A stretch of DNA of 64,000 bases. It comes from Alteromonas portus. GTDB taxonomy: Bacteria; Pseudomonadota; Gammaproteobacteria; Enterobacterales; Alteromonadaceae. Shown here in pieces: positions 1 through 9,486 of the stretch. The DNA lies in assembly GCF_005117025.1 (NCBI RefSeq), contig NZ_SWCO01000002.1, positions 473,348 through 537,347 on the forward strand, given 5' to 3'. Under the pieces are notes generated by a model, which saw nothing but the letters and a program-made list of their open reading frames with translations, was not told the DNA's origin and made no database searches. Both the position numbers and the translations under genes were made by a program. Each line of letters starts with the position of its first letter. Position 1 is the stretch's first letter.

Positions 1-803
1 CCACCAGCGGCTTCAAATTTCGCTAGTAAACCTTCTAAGGTTTCATCGAAGTTAGACTCATCAATCTCTCGAGCTGCCGCGACATCTGCTTTGTATTGTG
101 CCCAGTAGCCGTCTAGCCACTGCTTTTCAGCTTCTTTTGCTTCATCAGACATATCGTTTCGCATGATAGGCTCAACGGCAGATTTATACGTGCCTACGCG
201 GAAAATGTGCGTTGTCACTTTTAGCTTTTCTAGCATGTCTTTAAAGTACATGCCGTAGCGACCATAACCTTCAAACATTAATCCGCCCATCGGGTTTAGG
301 TAGATGCTATCCGCGTGAGCTGCCAAGTAATATTGGTCTTGTGAGAAGTAATCGCCAATGGCGTAAACGGGCTTTCCAGATTCTTTAAATGCGTCAATGG
401 CGTTACCGACACTGCGAAGTTTATCTAAACCGCCACCCGTTAACCCGTGCAGGTCTAACACAAGGGCTTTTATGCGTCTGTCTTTCTTGGCATTCTCTAA
501 AACCTTAACGACATCGCGAACCAGCACTTCCGGGTTTTCGGGCTCGCTCCCAAGCGATTCCTGCAAAAACTGTTCAAATGGGTCAATACTTTCCTTTTCG
601 ATAACTAGCTTACCGTTCAAGGTAAGAAACAGAGCGCTATCTTTGTTCACCGATAATGGTTCATTGTCCTGACCGGCAATGGCGATAATCAAACCAACAA
701 AAATAACGATGAATATCAAGTTAAAGAAAAGTTTGCGGGTGAAGTTAAGCACCGTCCACAAGCCAATAAACAAGGATTTAGTCCAATTTCCTTTGGCTGC
801 CAT
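1..803 (-). CDS. sppA: Signal peptide peptidase SppA, 67-kDa type (partial, C-terminal part off the left edge)
   Basis: Membrane-bound S49 serine protease that degrades cleaved signal peptides. Only the first 267 codons lie in the window, read from an ATG at 803. A short cytoplasmic start is followed by one membrane segment near residues 25-44, then the first S49 half with ALVLDLHGLTGG and VYAIGDYFSQDQYYLAA. The segment VGTYKSAVEP near residue 205 matches the place where the long-form SppA keeps its catalytic Lys; the nucleophilic Ser sits in the second half, outside the window. No partner genes are visible on this side. The identification is firm; the completeness of the gene cannot be judged. 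Confidence 0.93.
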   Translation of the reverse strand, partial: MAAKGNWTKSLFIGLWTVLNFTRKLFFNLIFIVIFVGLIIAIAGQDNEPLSVNKDSALFLTLNGKLVIEKESIDPFEQFLQESLGSEPENPEVLVRDVVKVLENAKKDRRIKALVLDLHGLTGGGLDKLRSVGNAIDAFKESGKPVYAIGDYFSQDQYYLAAHADSIYLNPMGGLMFEGYGRYGMYFKDMLEKLKVTTHIFRVGTYKSAVEPIMRNDMSDEAKEAEKQWLDGYWAQYKADVAAAREIDESNFDETLEGLLAKFEAAG

Positions 804-1000
804 TTTTATCACTACCTTTTTTGAATTAACTAATCAGAGCAAGATTAAGCAAGGTGTATCAAGCCCAATGTACTGCATCCTATTATGTTACCTAAATCGA
901 GTAAGATCGCTAACTTAATTGTAATTTTTTGTAAGTGCTTATGCCTTTTGTATTGCCAGCGCACAAAATCACAGCAGCAGATGGCGCTGCTGTGCGCATG

Positions 1001-1186
1001 TTATCGATTTGCCTCATCCTGGGCCAGCCACTTGCTAATTAGCTTGGCTATGCGCTGATGATCTTCTTCGCTCATCAGCATGAGTAGTTTGCCGCAGCGA
1101 GCTTTATAGTTTGTTTTCTCTTGGCCTTTTCGCATGATCCGAGAGAAAGGAGATGACTTATTTTGGTTAGGTGAAATTTTTTTCAT
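1001..1186 (-). CDS. Small conserved-looking hypothetical protein, 61 aa
   Basis: A 61-residue basic protein that I do not recognise. It has a Lys/Ser-rich start, then an SRIMRKGQEKTNYKARCGKLL segment and an acidic, probably helical C-terminus (SEEDHQRIAKLISKWLAQDE). There is no signal peptide or membrane segment. It is divergent from the DoxX gene, which starts about 45 bases away on the other strand. The ribosome binding site ahead of its ATG is weak. It could be a small regulator or adaptor, but nothing in the sequence decides this. I consider it real because the composition is protein-like and no better frame overlaps it. Confidence 0.55.
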   Translation of the reverse strand: MKKISPNQNKSSPFSRIMRKGQEKTNYKARCGKLLMLMSEEDHQRIAKLISKWLAQDEANR

Positions 1187-1230
1187 AAAGTGCCGTTCTT
1201 ATTTTCTAAGCACACCGATTGGGTAAAACA

Positions 1231-1842
1231 ATGACACACCTCTATCAACAATTTGTTGCACGTCTGCAGCTAGCTGACGGAATCCCATTACTTTTATTAC
1301 GTCTATATTTAGCACCAGTGATGATACAGGCTGGTTGGAACAAAGCATCTAGTTTCGACAGTATAGTTGATTGGTTTGGGAACGATGATTATGGGCTTGG
1401 ATTACCCATGCCTTTAGTGATGGCATTCCTTGCCACCGCTGCCGAGCTGGTAGGGGGCATTTTGTTGCTGTTTGGCGCGTTAACGCGGTTGGTCAGTATA
1501 CCGCTTATGATAACTATGGTCGTCGCCATGGTAAGTGTGCATGCTGAAAACGGCTGGTTAGCCATAGCTGATGCATCTTCGTGGTTAGCAGACGGTACTA
1601 TTTTGTTAAATGAAAGCATTATGGCTGCGCCAGAAAAGTTGTCGGCCGCTAAGTCGTTGCTTCAAGAGCACGGTCACTATGACTGGCTAACCTCAAGCGG
1701 TAACTTTGTTGTACTCAATAACGGTATCGAGTTCGCGGCCACTTATTTTGTGATGCTGCTGGTTTTGTTCATTTATGGTGGCGGACGCTTTTTTAGCGTG
1801 GACTACTACTTAAGTAAAATGTTTAGTCCCAAAATTGATTAA
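1231..1842 (+). CDS. DoxX family integral membrane protein
   Basis: A 203-residue membrane protein of the DoxX/DoxD type. The N-terminal pattern (LLLRLYLAPVMIQAGWNKASSF) and the following AAELVGGILLLFGALTRLVSIPLMITM helix pair are characteristic of the family. There are four hydrophobic segments: residues about 20-40, 70-90, 90-115 and 170-190. Between the third and fourth lies an insertion of about 50 polar residues (NGWLAIADASSW...), longer than in the shortest DoxX members. DoxX proteins are linked to redox or thiol stress, but the biochemical role here is unknown. I prefer the ATG at 1231; an in-frame TTG lies 12 bases upstream at 1219. It appears monocistronic. Confidence 0.8.
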   Translation: MTHLYQQFVARLQLADGIPLLLLRLYLAPVMIQAGWNKASSFDSIVDWFGNDDYGLGLPMPLVMAFLATAAELVGGILLLFGALTRLVSIPLMITMVVAMVSVHAENGWLAIADASSWLADGTILLNESIMAAPEKLSAAKSLLQEHGHYDWLTSSGNFVVLNNGIEFAATYFVMLLVLFIYGGGRFFSVDYYLSKMFSPKID

Positions 1843-2024
1843 TTATACGAGTATTTGTCCTTAATTCATTCGCGTTAAAAGGCTGGAATGTTCTGGTCTT
1901 TTTTGTTTATCAGCCGTAGGATCTACCACATAGTACAGGTATGCTTTTTAACTCTGTCATACCATTTTAATTACGCGCTAGTATATGGCTAACAACCATA
2001 TGAGTGAACATAGTAGGGACGTAA

Positions 2025-2576
2025 ATGGACGCATTAACATTATTACTCAATAGAAGTTCTCAGCCTCGATTAGAAGCCCCCGCACCAAGTGGTGATGTGC
2101 TAGAAAATATTATGCAAGCCGCGCTTCGAGCGCCAGATCACGCTTGCCTTACACCGTGGCGTTTTATTGTATGTACCGGGAAAGGGCTAGATAAGCTTGG
2201 TGCACTTTATGAACAGTCTGCTATAGAAAATGAGAAGTCGCAGAAGGAAATCGAGCGTGCCGTTCAGCTACCTCACCGTGCTCCTATGATTATTGTTGCC
2301 ATTGCCAAGCACACTGAGCACGAAAAAGTACCTCGCGTTGAACAAATTGCTTCTGCTAGTTGTGGTGTCATGGCTATGCAAATGGCAGCGGTAGCGCAAG
2401 GGTTTAACGGAATGTGGCGCACCGGCAGCTATGCACACTGTGAAACAGTAAGAAACGGTTTAGGTTTAAGTGAAGACGATGAACTCGTCGGATTTTTATA
2501 CTTAGGCACGCCGGCATTTGAACCTGCGCCTAAGCCACAACGAAACAGTACTGACTATTTTGAGTTTTGGCAGTAG
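2025..2576 (+). CDS. ydjA: YdjA-like nitroreductase (NAD(P)H, FMN)
   Basis: A 183-residue flavin oxidoreductase of the nitroreductase fold, closest in pattern to E. coli YdjA. It begins MDALTLLLNRSSQPRL, and has ALRAPDHACLTPWRF (the FMN-binding region of this subgroup) and a C-terminal GFLYLGTP. These enzymes are FMN-dependent homodimers that reduce nitro compounds or quinones; the physiological substrate is not known. Length is as expected. The gene stands alone, with an intrinsic hairpin downstream at 2646-2680, and converges with the DUF2797 gene. Confidence 0.88.
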   Translation: MDALTLLLNRSSQPRLEAPAPSGDVLENIMQAALRAPDHACLTPWRFIVCTGKGLDKLGALYEQSAIENEKSQKEIERAVQLPHRAPMIIVAIAKHTEHEKVPRVEQIASASCGVMAMQMAAVAQGFNGMWRTGSYAHCETVRNGLGLSEDDELVGFLYLGTPAFEPAPKPQRNSTDYFEFWQ

Positions 2577-2645
2577 CTTTTCGCTATATTGAAATGCTGT
2601 TTAAACATGACGCCGTATAAAAGCTAAGAAAGCTGTCTCTCACAT

Positions 2646-2680
2646 CGGGCTGTTGCTGGAAGCAATGTATCAACAGCCCG
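2646..2680. terminator. Hairpin between convergent genes
   Basis: A 10-bp perfect inverted repeat (CGGGCTGTTG / CAACAGCCCG) with a 15-nt loop between the convergent ydjA-like and DUF2797 genes. There is no clear T-run on either side, so it is probably a transcription-end hairpin serving both strands, but not a textbook Rho-independent terminator. Confidence 0.55.
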
Positions 2681-2737
2681 AATTACTATATAGAAAAACA
2701 ACTATCTAAAAAGACATCTACCCTGAAAGACAACCGC

Positions 2738-3577
2738 CTAGAAAGACAAGTCTACATTGTAGCCAGCAAATTTTCTTATGTTGATTACTCGGTCGCCATC
2801 TAGCATCCAATACTGACCCTTTACGCCCTGCAACACGCCGCTAAATGACGGGTCCTTATCAAGGTTCAACGACTTTATCTTTACCGGGTATTCTTCAACA
2901 GGGTAGTGAATATCGTGTATTGGCGTAGACACTTCTGAAACCGCTTGAAGTCCTTTTTCTTGTTTAAGGGCGTCTAAATCACTTTCAATTTTACTCATTA
3001 GTTCTGACTTTACCTGCTCTAAGTCAACCTCATCAGGCTTGCCTTTGAGCATAGTGCGCCAATTGGTTTTATCGGCAATATGGTCTTTACACAATGTTTC
3101 CACTAAACCGCTTGTAAGTCTGTCTGGCACGCGCAACATCACCGTTGCCTGCGTTGCCCCTTGGTCCATCCATCTTGTAGACACGCCTTCGGTCACTTGT
3201 CGGGTAATGCCTACTTTCACCGTGCCGGTATTTGCTAAATATACAAAGTGCTCGCTGAAGCAATGCTCTTCTCCCCACTGCGGCTCTCTGCACGTACCTT
3301 CGTGGTAATGGCACTTCTCGGGCTTGATGATACAGCTGTCGCACTGAGCAAGAGAAATGAGGCAAGGGTAGCAGTACCCTTGGTTAAAACTTTTTTTAGT
3401 TTTACGGTTGCAGTGAACGCAGTTAATCTCGCCAGAAAAAGTAACGGATACTTCTTTACCAATAAGGTCGTTGATATCTAATAAGGCGTCACCTATAGGA
3501 AGTGTATAGTGAACCTTGTTGTTTTCATCAGCTGAGGTACGCATTTTCTTAAGCATACCTGAATAGTTTGTCGTCAC
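2738..3577 (-). CDS. DUF2797 family zinc-binding protein
   Basis: A 279-residue protein of the DUF2797 family. The middle carries a dense Cys/His region: CVHC, then GYCYPCL, LAQCDSC, then KCHYHEGTC, consistent with two structural metal sites. After it comes EHFVYLANTGTVKVGITR, which resembles the start of a GIY-YIG nuclease-like fold that has been noted for this family. The biochemical role is not established. It precedes ansA on the same strand in transcription order with a spacer of about 90 bases; there is no evidence that they share a function. Confidence 0.75.
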   Translation of the reverse strand: MTTNYSGMLKKMRTSADENNKVHYTLPIGDALLDINDLIGKEVSVTFSGEINCVHCNRKTKKSFNQGYCYPCLISLAQCDSCIIKPEKCHYHEGTCREPQWGEEHCFSEHFVYLANTGTVKVGITRQVTEGVSTRWMDQGATQATVMLRVPDRLTSGLVETLCKDHIADKTNWRTMLKGKPDEVDLEQVKSELMSKIESDLDALKQEKGLQAVSEVSTPIHDIHYPVEEYPVKIKSLNLDKDPSFSGVLQGVKGQYWMLDGDRVINIRKFAGYNVDLSF

Positions 3578-3668
3578 GTGTATAACCTTAATTCTTTAAA
3601 TCTTTTATGGGTTAGCTTAAAAGCTAAGTACGCTAGCGTAGCCCTAAGCGATAACGTTTAGAACAAGC

Positions 3669-4676
3669 TTAGTCGCTTAGTTCACCGCGTAAGTTTTGAG
3701 TAAGTAACTGGCACATCTCATCAAACGGCAGGCCTTTGCTAAGCAAGTAATGTAATTTCGCTAGCGCCGCTTCCGGAGTCATATCGCTTCCCGACAATAC
3801 GCCAACCTCTTGCAAGCCGTGTCCTGTGGCATAACCTCCCATATTTACGCGTCCGCGCATACATTGGGTACAATTTAAAACCGGTATTTCACGGGATTTA
3901 GCATATTTTAACTGGGCAATAAGTTCGGGGTTTTGGGGCGCATTGCCCACGCCATAACTAAGTAAGATGAGGGCATTTACTGGCTGCTGCAGGGTATTTT
4001 TGATCACCTCAGGGGCTATGCCTGGGTATAAACTCACCATGCCGATAGGCTGCGCTTTCACGCTCGACACCGTTAAAGCATTGCTTGGGCTTTTGGCTAG
4101 TTCACCCGCTTTAAGGCGAATGTTTATCCCAGCTTCTAACAAAGGAGGGAAGTTTGGAGAATCGAAAGCGCTGAATCCATCTGCATCCACTTTTCGACTG
4201 CGGTTGCCTCGTAAGAGCCGATTATTAAAGAAAAGGCCTACTTCAGCTATGGGAAAATTAGCTGCAATAAACAGAGCATTTAATAGATTCACTTGTCCGT
4301 CTGAACGAAGTTCTGCCAGTGGGATTTGTGAGCCTGTTACTATTACTGGCTTCGACAAGTCCTCTAGCATGAAGCTTAGTGCAGAAGCCGTGTAGGCCAT
4401 TGTGTCGGTACCGTGCAGAATAATGAAGCCGTCATACTTATCATAGTTTTCGGCAATATCGTCGGCGATACGTTGCCAGTCGGACGGATCCATATCTGAT
4501 GAGTCGATAAGGTTGTCGTATTCATGCAAAGTGAAAAGAGGCATTTCAGAACGGTGAAATTCAGGCATCTTTTTCAATGTGTCAGATAAGAAGCCTGCTG
4601 CGGGTACGTAGCCTTGCTTAGAGGGCTTCATACCAATTGTTCCGCCTGTATAGGCTATATATATGTGTTTGCGCAT
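3669..4676 (-). CDS. ansA: L-asparaginase type I (cytoplasmic)
   Basis: Hydrolyses L-asparagine to aspartate and ammonia. The 335 residues match the type I enzyme: IYIAYTGGTIGM at the start carries the first catalytic Thr, and FIILHGTDTMAYTASALSF near residue 85 carries the second Thr-Asp pair. No signal peptide precedes the TGGTIG motif, which argues for the cytoplasmic form rather than the periplasmic type II enzyme. It lies downstream of lipA on the same strand but is separated from it by a terminator at 4784-4812, so it is probably transcribed on its own. Confidence 0.93.
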   Translation of the reverse strand: MRKHIYIAYTGGTIGMKPSKQGYVPAAGFLSDTLKKMPEFHRSEMPLFTLHEYDNLIDSSDMDPSDWQRIADDIAENYDKYDGFIILHGTDTMAYTASALSFMLEDLSKPVIVTGSQIPLAELRSDGQVNLLNALFIAANFPIAEVGLFFNNRLLRGNRSRKVDADGFSAFDSPNFPPLLEAGINIRLKAGELAKSPSNALTVSSVKAQPIGMVSLYPGIAPEVIKNTLQQPVNALILLSYGVGNAPQNPELIAQLKYAKSREIPVLNCTQCMRGRVNMGGYATGHGLQEVGVLSGSDMTPEAALAKLHYLLSKGLPFDEMCQLLTQNLRGELSD

Positions 4677-4783
4677 GAAATAACCTTACCCTTAGTTTGG
4701 GATTGCTCTTTTAAAAAGGGGATAGCGTAATTTGTCGGGCATTCTAACAATACCCTTGGGTTTGTCACCCAGAAATACGAAGC

Positions 4784-4812
4784 TACAAAAAAAGCGGTGA
4801 TTATCACCGCTT
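4784..4812 (-). terminator. Intrinsic terminator after lipA
   Basis: On the minus strand a 10-bp stem (AAGCGGTGAT / ATCACCGCTT) with a one-base loop is followed by a run of seven T. It lies just after the lipA stop codon and separates the lipoate genes from ansA. Confidence 0.85.
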
Positions 4813-4862
4813 GTTTTTGTAAACATCTTTTATAAGCGAAGGGCATAGCCTTTCGCTCGTAA

Positions 4863-5825
4863 CTATTTAACTTCTTTACCTGCAGCTTGTTGGTCAGCGT
4901 GATAGCTAGAACGAACCATTGGGCCACATGCCGCGTGGGTGAAGCCAATCTCTTTAGCATAGTCACCTAAAGCATCGAACTCTTTCGGGTGAACATAGCG
5001 TTTAACCGGATAGTGGTGACGGCTAGGCTGAAGATATTGACCTAAGGTCAGCATGTCTACGTCATGAGCACGTAAATCATCAAGTACACCTTGGATCTCT
5101 TCGTTTTCTTCACCCATACCCATCATCAGACCTGACTTTGTCATAACGTCTGGATGTTGTGCTTTAAATTTCTTCAGCAAATCTAACGACCACTGATAGT
5201 TTGCACCTGGGCGACACTCGCGGTACAAGCGTGGAATGGTTTCAAGGTTGTGGTTGAATACGTCCGGTACGCCATTTTTGAAAATCTCAAGCGCGCGATC
5301 CATACGTCCACGGAAATCGGGTACGAGTACTTCGATTGTTGTCGTTGGACTGTGTTCGCGAATGGCGTTAATACAGTCTACGAAATGCTGAGCTCCGCCA
5401 TCGCGAAGGTCATCGCGGTCTACAGAAGTAATAACCACGTAACGCAGGTTCATTTCTGCGATAGTTTTAGCTAGCTTTTCAGGTTCTTCTGCACTTGGAG
5501 GAAGAGGTTTACCATGAGCTACATCACAGAAAGGGCAGCGACGGGTGCAAATATCACCCAAAATCATAAAGGTCGCAGTACCGTGATTGAAACATTCGGC
5601 AAGGTTAGGGCAGCTTGCTTCTTCACATACAGAATGAAGGTTGTTTTTGCGCAGGGTTTGCTTGATATGGTCAATCTTCTCGGTAGTACGAGGCAGCTTT
5701 ATTTTAATCCATTCAGGCTTGCGCAGCATTTCTTCCTTTTCTGTAGGAATAATGGTGACAGGTATATGTTTTACTTTTTCATCATCGCGAAGTTTTACCC
5801 CCGCTTGAGGTCGTGCGTTACTCAT
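4863..5825 (-). CDS. lipA: Lipoyl synthase LipA
   Basis: Radical SAM enzyme that inserts two sulfurs into octanoyl groups on the lipoyl domains of 2-oxoacid dehydrogenases and GcvH. The radical SAM cluster motif [13 protein letters not shown] lies near residue 90, and the auxiliary cluster motif [12 protein letters not shown] lies before it. The C-terminal RSSYHAD supplies the conserved Ser that ligates the auxiliary cluster. I place the start at the ATG at 5825 (MSNARPQAG), which overlaps the lipB stop as ATGAGTAA; a longer in-frame version from 5855 is possible but less likely. The overlap implies translational coupling with lipB. Confidence 0.97.
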   Translation of the reverse strand: MSNARPQAGVKLRDDEKVKHIPVTIIPTEKEEMLRKPEWIKIKLPRTTEKIDHIKQTLRKNNLHSVCEEASCPNLAECFNHGTATFMILGDICTRRCPFCDVAHGKPLPPSAEEPEKLAKTIAEMNLRYVVITSVDRDDLRDGGAQHFVDCINAIREHSPTTTIEVLVPDFRGRMDRALEIFKNGVPDVFNHNLETIPRLYRECRPGANYQWSLDLLKKFKAQHPDVMTKSGLMMGMGEENEEIQGVLDDLRAHDVDMLTLGQYLQPSRHHYPVKRYVHPKEFDALGDYAKEIGFTHAACGPMVRSSYHADQQAAGKEVK

Positions 5826-6489
5826 CAAAACCTTCTTTGTAAGTTGGCTGTGCAAGGGAAAGCGCTTCTAGCAACAATTGCGATAATTCCTTACCAGCGG
5901 TTTCAAGTGTCGTTGGACCATTAAGGCGCGCGGTATCGATCATTTCCATACCGGCGTAACCACATGGGTTTATACGCTGAAACGGTGATAGGTCCATATT
6001 AACATTTAAAGCCAAGCCGTGAAACGAGCAGCCATTACGTATTCTTAAACCAAGCGAGCAGACTTTTTTCTCATCAACGTATACCCCAGGCGCATCGGGC
6101 TTTGGGTAGGCTTTTACGTCATACTTGGCAAGTAGTCCGACCACTGCTTCTTCCATCGCGGTCACTAGGTGACGTACACCTAACTTTCTTCGCTTTATGT
6201 TAAGCATAAGATAGATAACTTGCTGTCCCGGGCCGTGGTAAGTCACCTGACCACCACGGTCGACCTGCACAACCGGTATATCGCCGGGCATTAAAATATG
6301 CTCAGCCTTACCTGCTTGACCTTGTGTAAACACAGCTTCGTGTTCAACAAGCCATATTTCATCTTGTGTGTGTTGGTCACGCTCATCAGTAAAACGTTTC
6401 ATTGCTTCAAAGATAGGTGCGTAAGGCTGACGACCGAGTTGACGTACTATAACGCCTTCTGCACTCGCCAATGTTGACTGCTCATTCAC
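5818..6489 (-). CDS. lipB: Octanoyltransferase LipB
   Basis: Transfers octanoate from octanoyl-ACP to lipoyl domains, the step before LipA. The 223 residues carry the family signature [20 protein letters not shown] around residue 80, [20 protein letters not shown] around residue 150 with the catalytic Lys region before it ([10 protein letters not shown]), and [11 protein letters not shown] with the catalytic Cys. It begins directly after the ybeD stop and overlaps lipA, so ybeD-lipB-lipA read as one operon. Confidence 0.96.
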   Translation of the reverse strand: MNEQSTLASAEGVIVRQLGRQPYAPIFEAMKRFTDERDQHTQDEIWLVEHEAVFTQGQAGKAEHILMPGDIPVVQVDRGGQVTYHGPGQQVIYLMLNIKRRKLGVRHLVTAMEEAVVGLLAKYDVKAYPKPDAPGVYVDEKKVCSLGLRIRNGCSFHGLALNVNMDLSPFQRINPCGYAGMEMIDTARLNGPTTLETAGKELSQLLLEALSLAQPTYKEGFDE

Positions 6490-6753
6490 TTAAAGTACAA
6501 CCCTAACAAGCTCTAATTTAGCTAATTCAGTGTAGATAGTTTCCATGTGCTCTTTGCTGGTAACACGCACGCTGATAGACACCGAGTGGTAAGTACCTTT
6601 ACTACTTGGTTTTACATTTGGCGAATAGTCACCTGGAGCATGCTGTTGAAGACAGCTAACTACCTGTTGGGGTAGGTCTTCATGGGCAACGCCCATCACT
6701 TTAAACGTTTGGTTTGTTGGAAAATCTAGTAATTCGTCGAAACGGGTATCCAT
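6490..6753 (-). CDS. ybeD: YbeD/DUF493 family protein
   Basis: An 87-residue ferredoxin-like-fold protein of the DUF493 family (ACT-like in structure). It carries the typical [14 protein letters not shown] start, the [30 protein letters not shown] end, and is usually found beside lipB, as here. A regulatory role in lipoate metabolism has been suggested from the genomic link; the biochemical function is not established. Confidence 0.9.
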   Translation of the reverse strand: MDTRFDELLDFPTNQTFKVMGVAHEDLPQQVVSCLQQHAPGDYSPNVKPSSKGTYHSVSISVRVTSKEHMETIYTELAKLELVRVVL

Positions 6754-6783
6754 GCGATATCCTTGGTACTTAAAATATCATAT

Positions 6784-6816
6784 AAAAAAACGGCCAGATT
6801 GTAACAAATCTGGCCG
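6784..6816 (-). terminator. Intrinsic terminator after dacA
   Basis: On the minus strand a 10-bp perfect stem (CGGCCAGATT / AATCTGGCCG) with a six-base loop is followed by a run of seven T. It lies between the dacA stop and the ybeD start and marks the end of the cell-wall segment. Confidence 0.88.
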
Positions 6817-6854
6817 CTTCACAACTAGCTTTTTAACGTTTTCAGTAACAGAAC

Positions 6855-8039
6855 TTACTCGTCGTCAAATCCTAGCTGAAGCATAATGTAGTCTTTAGCG
6901 CGGTTAAAAAAGCTGCCTTCTTTTACTTCTTGAAGCGTTACCAATGGGTAACTCGCCACATCTTCACCATCTAGCTGTAGGTAAAGTTTCCCAACAACTT
7001 GGCCTTTTGCAAGTGGCGCTTCTAGCTTGTCGTCAAGTTCAAAGTTAGCTTCTAAATTTGCCGCCTGACCGCGTGGAATAGTAATGGGGGTAGATTGATT
7101 AATTCCAAGGTCAACGGTTTCTCTGTCACCCATGTAGATGCGGTGCGCAACAAAACTATGGCCCGCTTGGTAAGGCGTTAATGTTTCATAAAAGCGGAAG
7201 CCATATTTCAGCAGCTTCTTGTTTTCAACCTTACGTGCACGTTCACTGTCAGTACCCATTACTACAGAGATTAAACGCATACCGCCTTGTTCAGCCGAAG
7301 TGATAAGGCTGTAGCCCGCATCTGACGTATGGCCAGTTTTAATACCATCTACGTTTAGGCTTTTGTCCCATAATAGGCTATTGCGGTTGTATTGCTTAAT
7401 GCCGTTGTAGGTAAACTCTTTCTCGCTGTAAATTTTGTACATTTCTGGCGTTTCAGCGATAAGTGCGCGAGACAAAACTGCCATGTCACGTGGTGTGGTG
7501 TAGTGATCAGGGTCATGTAAACCGTGAGCGTTTACCCAGTGTGAACTTGTCATACCAAGCGAGGCTGAGTGAGCGTTCATCATGCTGGCAAAAGCAGATT
7601 CTGAGCCTGCTACGTGTTCAGCCATTGCTACACAGGCGTCGTTACCTGACTGCACAACAATACCGCGCAGCAAGTCGCGTACAGAAACTTGTGTACCTAC
7701 TTCGATGAACATTTTTGAAGAATCTGGGAATTTCTTCGCCCATGCATTCTCAGAAATGGTGACTTCATCGTCAAGACTAATGTTGCCTGCTTGAAGTTCT
7801 TTACCAATAACATAAATAGTCATGATTTTGGTTAAACTTGCTGGTGCAAGCTGCATGTCTGCGTTTTTTGATGCGATAACATTACCGGTTTCATAGTCGG
7901 TAAGTAAAAAACCTTCTGCAGCTACAGTTGGGGCAGGCGGTGTGACTACTGCTGCGTTTGCTGTATGCAGTAATGTCCCCATCACCAAAAAGGCAAATGA
8001 AAGTAATGACGGTTTAGCGCGTTGAATTATTCTGAGCAT
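6855..8039 (-). CDS. dacA: D-alanyl-D-alanine carboxypeptidase (PBP5/6 type)
   Basis: Periplasmic penicillin-binding protein that trims the terminal D-Ala from peptidoglycan pentapeptides. All three active-site motifs are present: SLTK (in APASLTKIM), SGN (in VVQSGNDACVA) and KTG (in DGIKTGHTSDAG). A signal peptide ends near LLHTANA. The C-terminus (SFFNRAKDYIMLQLGFDDE) is an amphipathic anchor like that of PBP5. I take the ATG at 8039 (MLRIIQRAKPSLLSF), since the reading frame upstream to 8135 adds an unlikely basic extension ahead of the signal peptide. It sits downstream of rlpA in the rod-elongation group. Confidence 0.95.
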   Translation of the reverse strand: MLRIIQRAKPSLLSFAFLVMGTLLHTANAAVVTPPAPTVAAEGFLLTDYETGNVIASKNADMQLAPASLTKIMTIYVIGKELQAGNISLDDEVTISENAWAKKFPDSSKMFIEVGTQVSVRDLLRGIVVQSGNDACVAMAEHVAGSESAFASMMNAHSASLGMTSSHWVNAHGLHDPDHYTTPRDMAVLSRALIAETPEMYKIYSEKEFTYNGIKQYNRNSLLWDKSLNVDGIKTGHTSDAGYSLITSAEQGGMRLISVVMGTDSERARKVENKKLLKYGFRFYETLTPYQAGHSFVAHRIYMGDRETVDLGINQSTPITIPRGQAANLEANFELDDKLEAPLAKGQVVGKLYLQLDGEDVASYPLVTLQEVKEGSFFNRAKDYIMLQLGFDDE

Positions 8040-8458
8040 GGTTCTAATTTCTTTGACCGTTTGTCCGTGTGAGTTAAAGCTTACCTTGTTGATGCGATGA
8101 CCGCGAAGCGAAGATCGCAAAACAGGGCTACCCAATTTTAGCTTTTATCCAGTTCGTAACCGAACCCTAATTATTCACCCACTTATTTGTGGGGGCAAAC
8201 AGAGATCTTAACGAAAGGCTGCTTATAAGACTAGGTTTTATCAAAAAAGTTTACGTGATAGTAGGGATAAGGCGAAGAAACCGTGATATTGCCTGTTGAA
8301 TGACACATTGCTGCCACAATGTTGTTGCTTTTATAAGCGGGTAAACTTAACGAGAAGACTATCAATTCACGAGTGAGTTTTTCATAACGTCTGACGCCCG
8401 TTGAAAGGCACGGTTAAAAGTGATCTATGTATTAGAAATTTTGGCCCTTACATGGCCC
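8040..8458. other. Non-coding gap between rlpA and dacA
   Basis: About 420 bases without a convincing gene. It should contain the promoter of dacA (transcribed leftwards). A short hairpin (CCCAC/GTGGG near 8178-8193) and an imperfect tandem repeat of CCCTTACATGG next to the rlpA stop (about 8444-8466) are the only structures I noticed. Confidence 0.5.
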
Positions 8459-9481
8459 CTACATGGTTTGTGTAATTGCGTAGGCGTTGGGGTAACCATT
8501 TTGTTTTAATTGTTCGAGCACTTCTGCCACCACGGCTTCATCGTGAATAGGGCCAAGCTGAAGTCTGTATAGGTTATCTGTTACGGGTAAGTGGGCGGGA
8601 ATTTGGTACAGCGCCGATAGAACATTCGAGATAGATTTTGCTTTCTCGGCGTTTGACAGGGCAGCAACTTGAATATAGATAGCATCATTCACTTCATTGC
8701 TACCTTTAGCGGGGCTGCTTGCATTTGCATTCTCGCTACTCGTTGAGGACGTTGCCGGTGGTGTAGGTGAAGTGGCTGCCAATGAAGGCGCGGGTACCAC
8801 CGCAATTCCCAAATATTCATCGTACGTTACCGTGGGGTTATTACCCACAGTGACGTTGTTTTGTTCGTCAAAGTGAATGACTTCAAGTTTGACTTTCGCT
8901 GTTCCCTTACTGTGGTAGCCCAGTTTAACGGCAGCTGCATACGATAAATCTATAATTCTATCATCGTGAAACGGGCCGCGGTCGTTAACGCGAACAATGG
9001 CTTGCTTGTTGTTTTCCAAGTTAGTAACGCGCACGTAAGAGGGCAGTGGCAATGTTTTGTGAGCGGCACTCATTGCAAACATATTGTAGGTTTCACCATT
9101 TGAGGTTAAGTGGCCATGAAACTTCTGTCCATACCAACTGGCATAGCCTATTTCTTCATAGCCCTTACCGCTATCCATTGGCGTATAGTGTTTGCCCAGC
9201 ACCTTGTATGGCCTGCTGTTAAACATGCGGTAGGCTTCATATTTTGGCACTGCATCTAATGTCTCTGGTTTCTTGGCAACGTGCTTAGGCGCCGAGTCTT
9301 GCTTTTGGGTATAGCGTCCAGATTGGGTTGGTGCACTTTGGCACCCCACTAGTATTAATACTAAGAAGACAGCGGAGCCGTAGCGAAAGAATTGTCCGTT
9401 TGCCAGATTCTGGTTAATAAGACCTGCATTGACTAAACCCGCTTTAACAAAATTAAGTACCGAAAAAAGGCGCTGCAACAT
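8459..9481 (-). CDS. rlpA: RlpA-like septal ring lytic transglycosylase (lipoprotein, SPOR domain)
   Basis: A 340-residue outer-membrane lipoprotein. The hydrophobic segment FLVLILVGC gives a lipobox, with the modified Cys near residue 47, so the N-terminus is longer than usual. The double-psi beta-barrel domain follows (IGYASWYGQKFHGHLTSNGE ... VRVNDRGPFHDDRIIDLS), with the family's conserved His and Asp. A Ser/Thr/Pro-rich linker leads to a C-terminal SPOR domain (IYIQVAALSN...), which binds denuded glycan. RlpA enzymes cleave denuded peptidoglycan strands at the septum. The position between rodA and dacA is the usual one. Confidence 0.93.
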   Translation of the reverse strand: MLQRLFSVLNFVKAGLVNAGLINQNLANGQFFRYGSAVFLVLILVGCQSAPTQSGRYTQKQDSAPKHVAKKPETLDAVPKYEAYRMFNSRPYKVLGKHYTPMDSGKGYEEIGYASWYGQKFHGHLTSNGETYNMFAMSAAHKTLPLPSYVRVTNLENNKQAIVRVNDRGPFHDDRIIDLSYAAAVKLGYHSKGTAKVKLEVIHFDEQNNVTVGNNPTVTYDEYLGIAVVPAPSLAATSPTPPATSSTSSENANASSPAKGSNEVNDAIYIQVAALSNAEKAKSISNVLSALYQIPAHLPVTDNLYRLQLGPIHDEAVVAEVLEQLKQNGYPNAYAITQTM

Positions 9482-9486
9482 AAAAG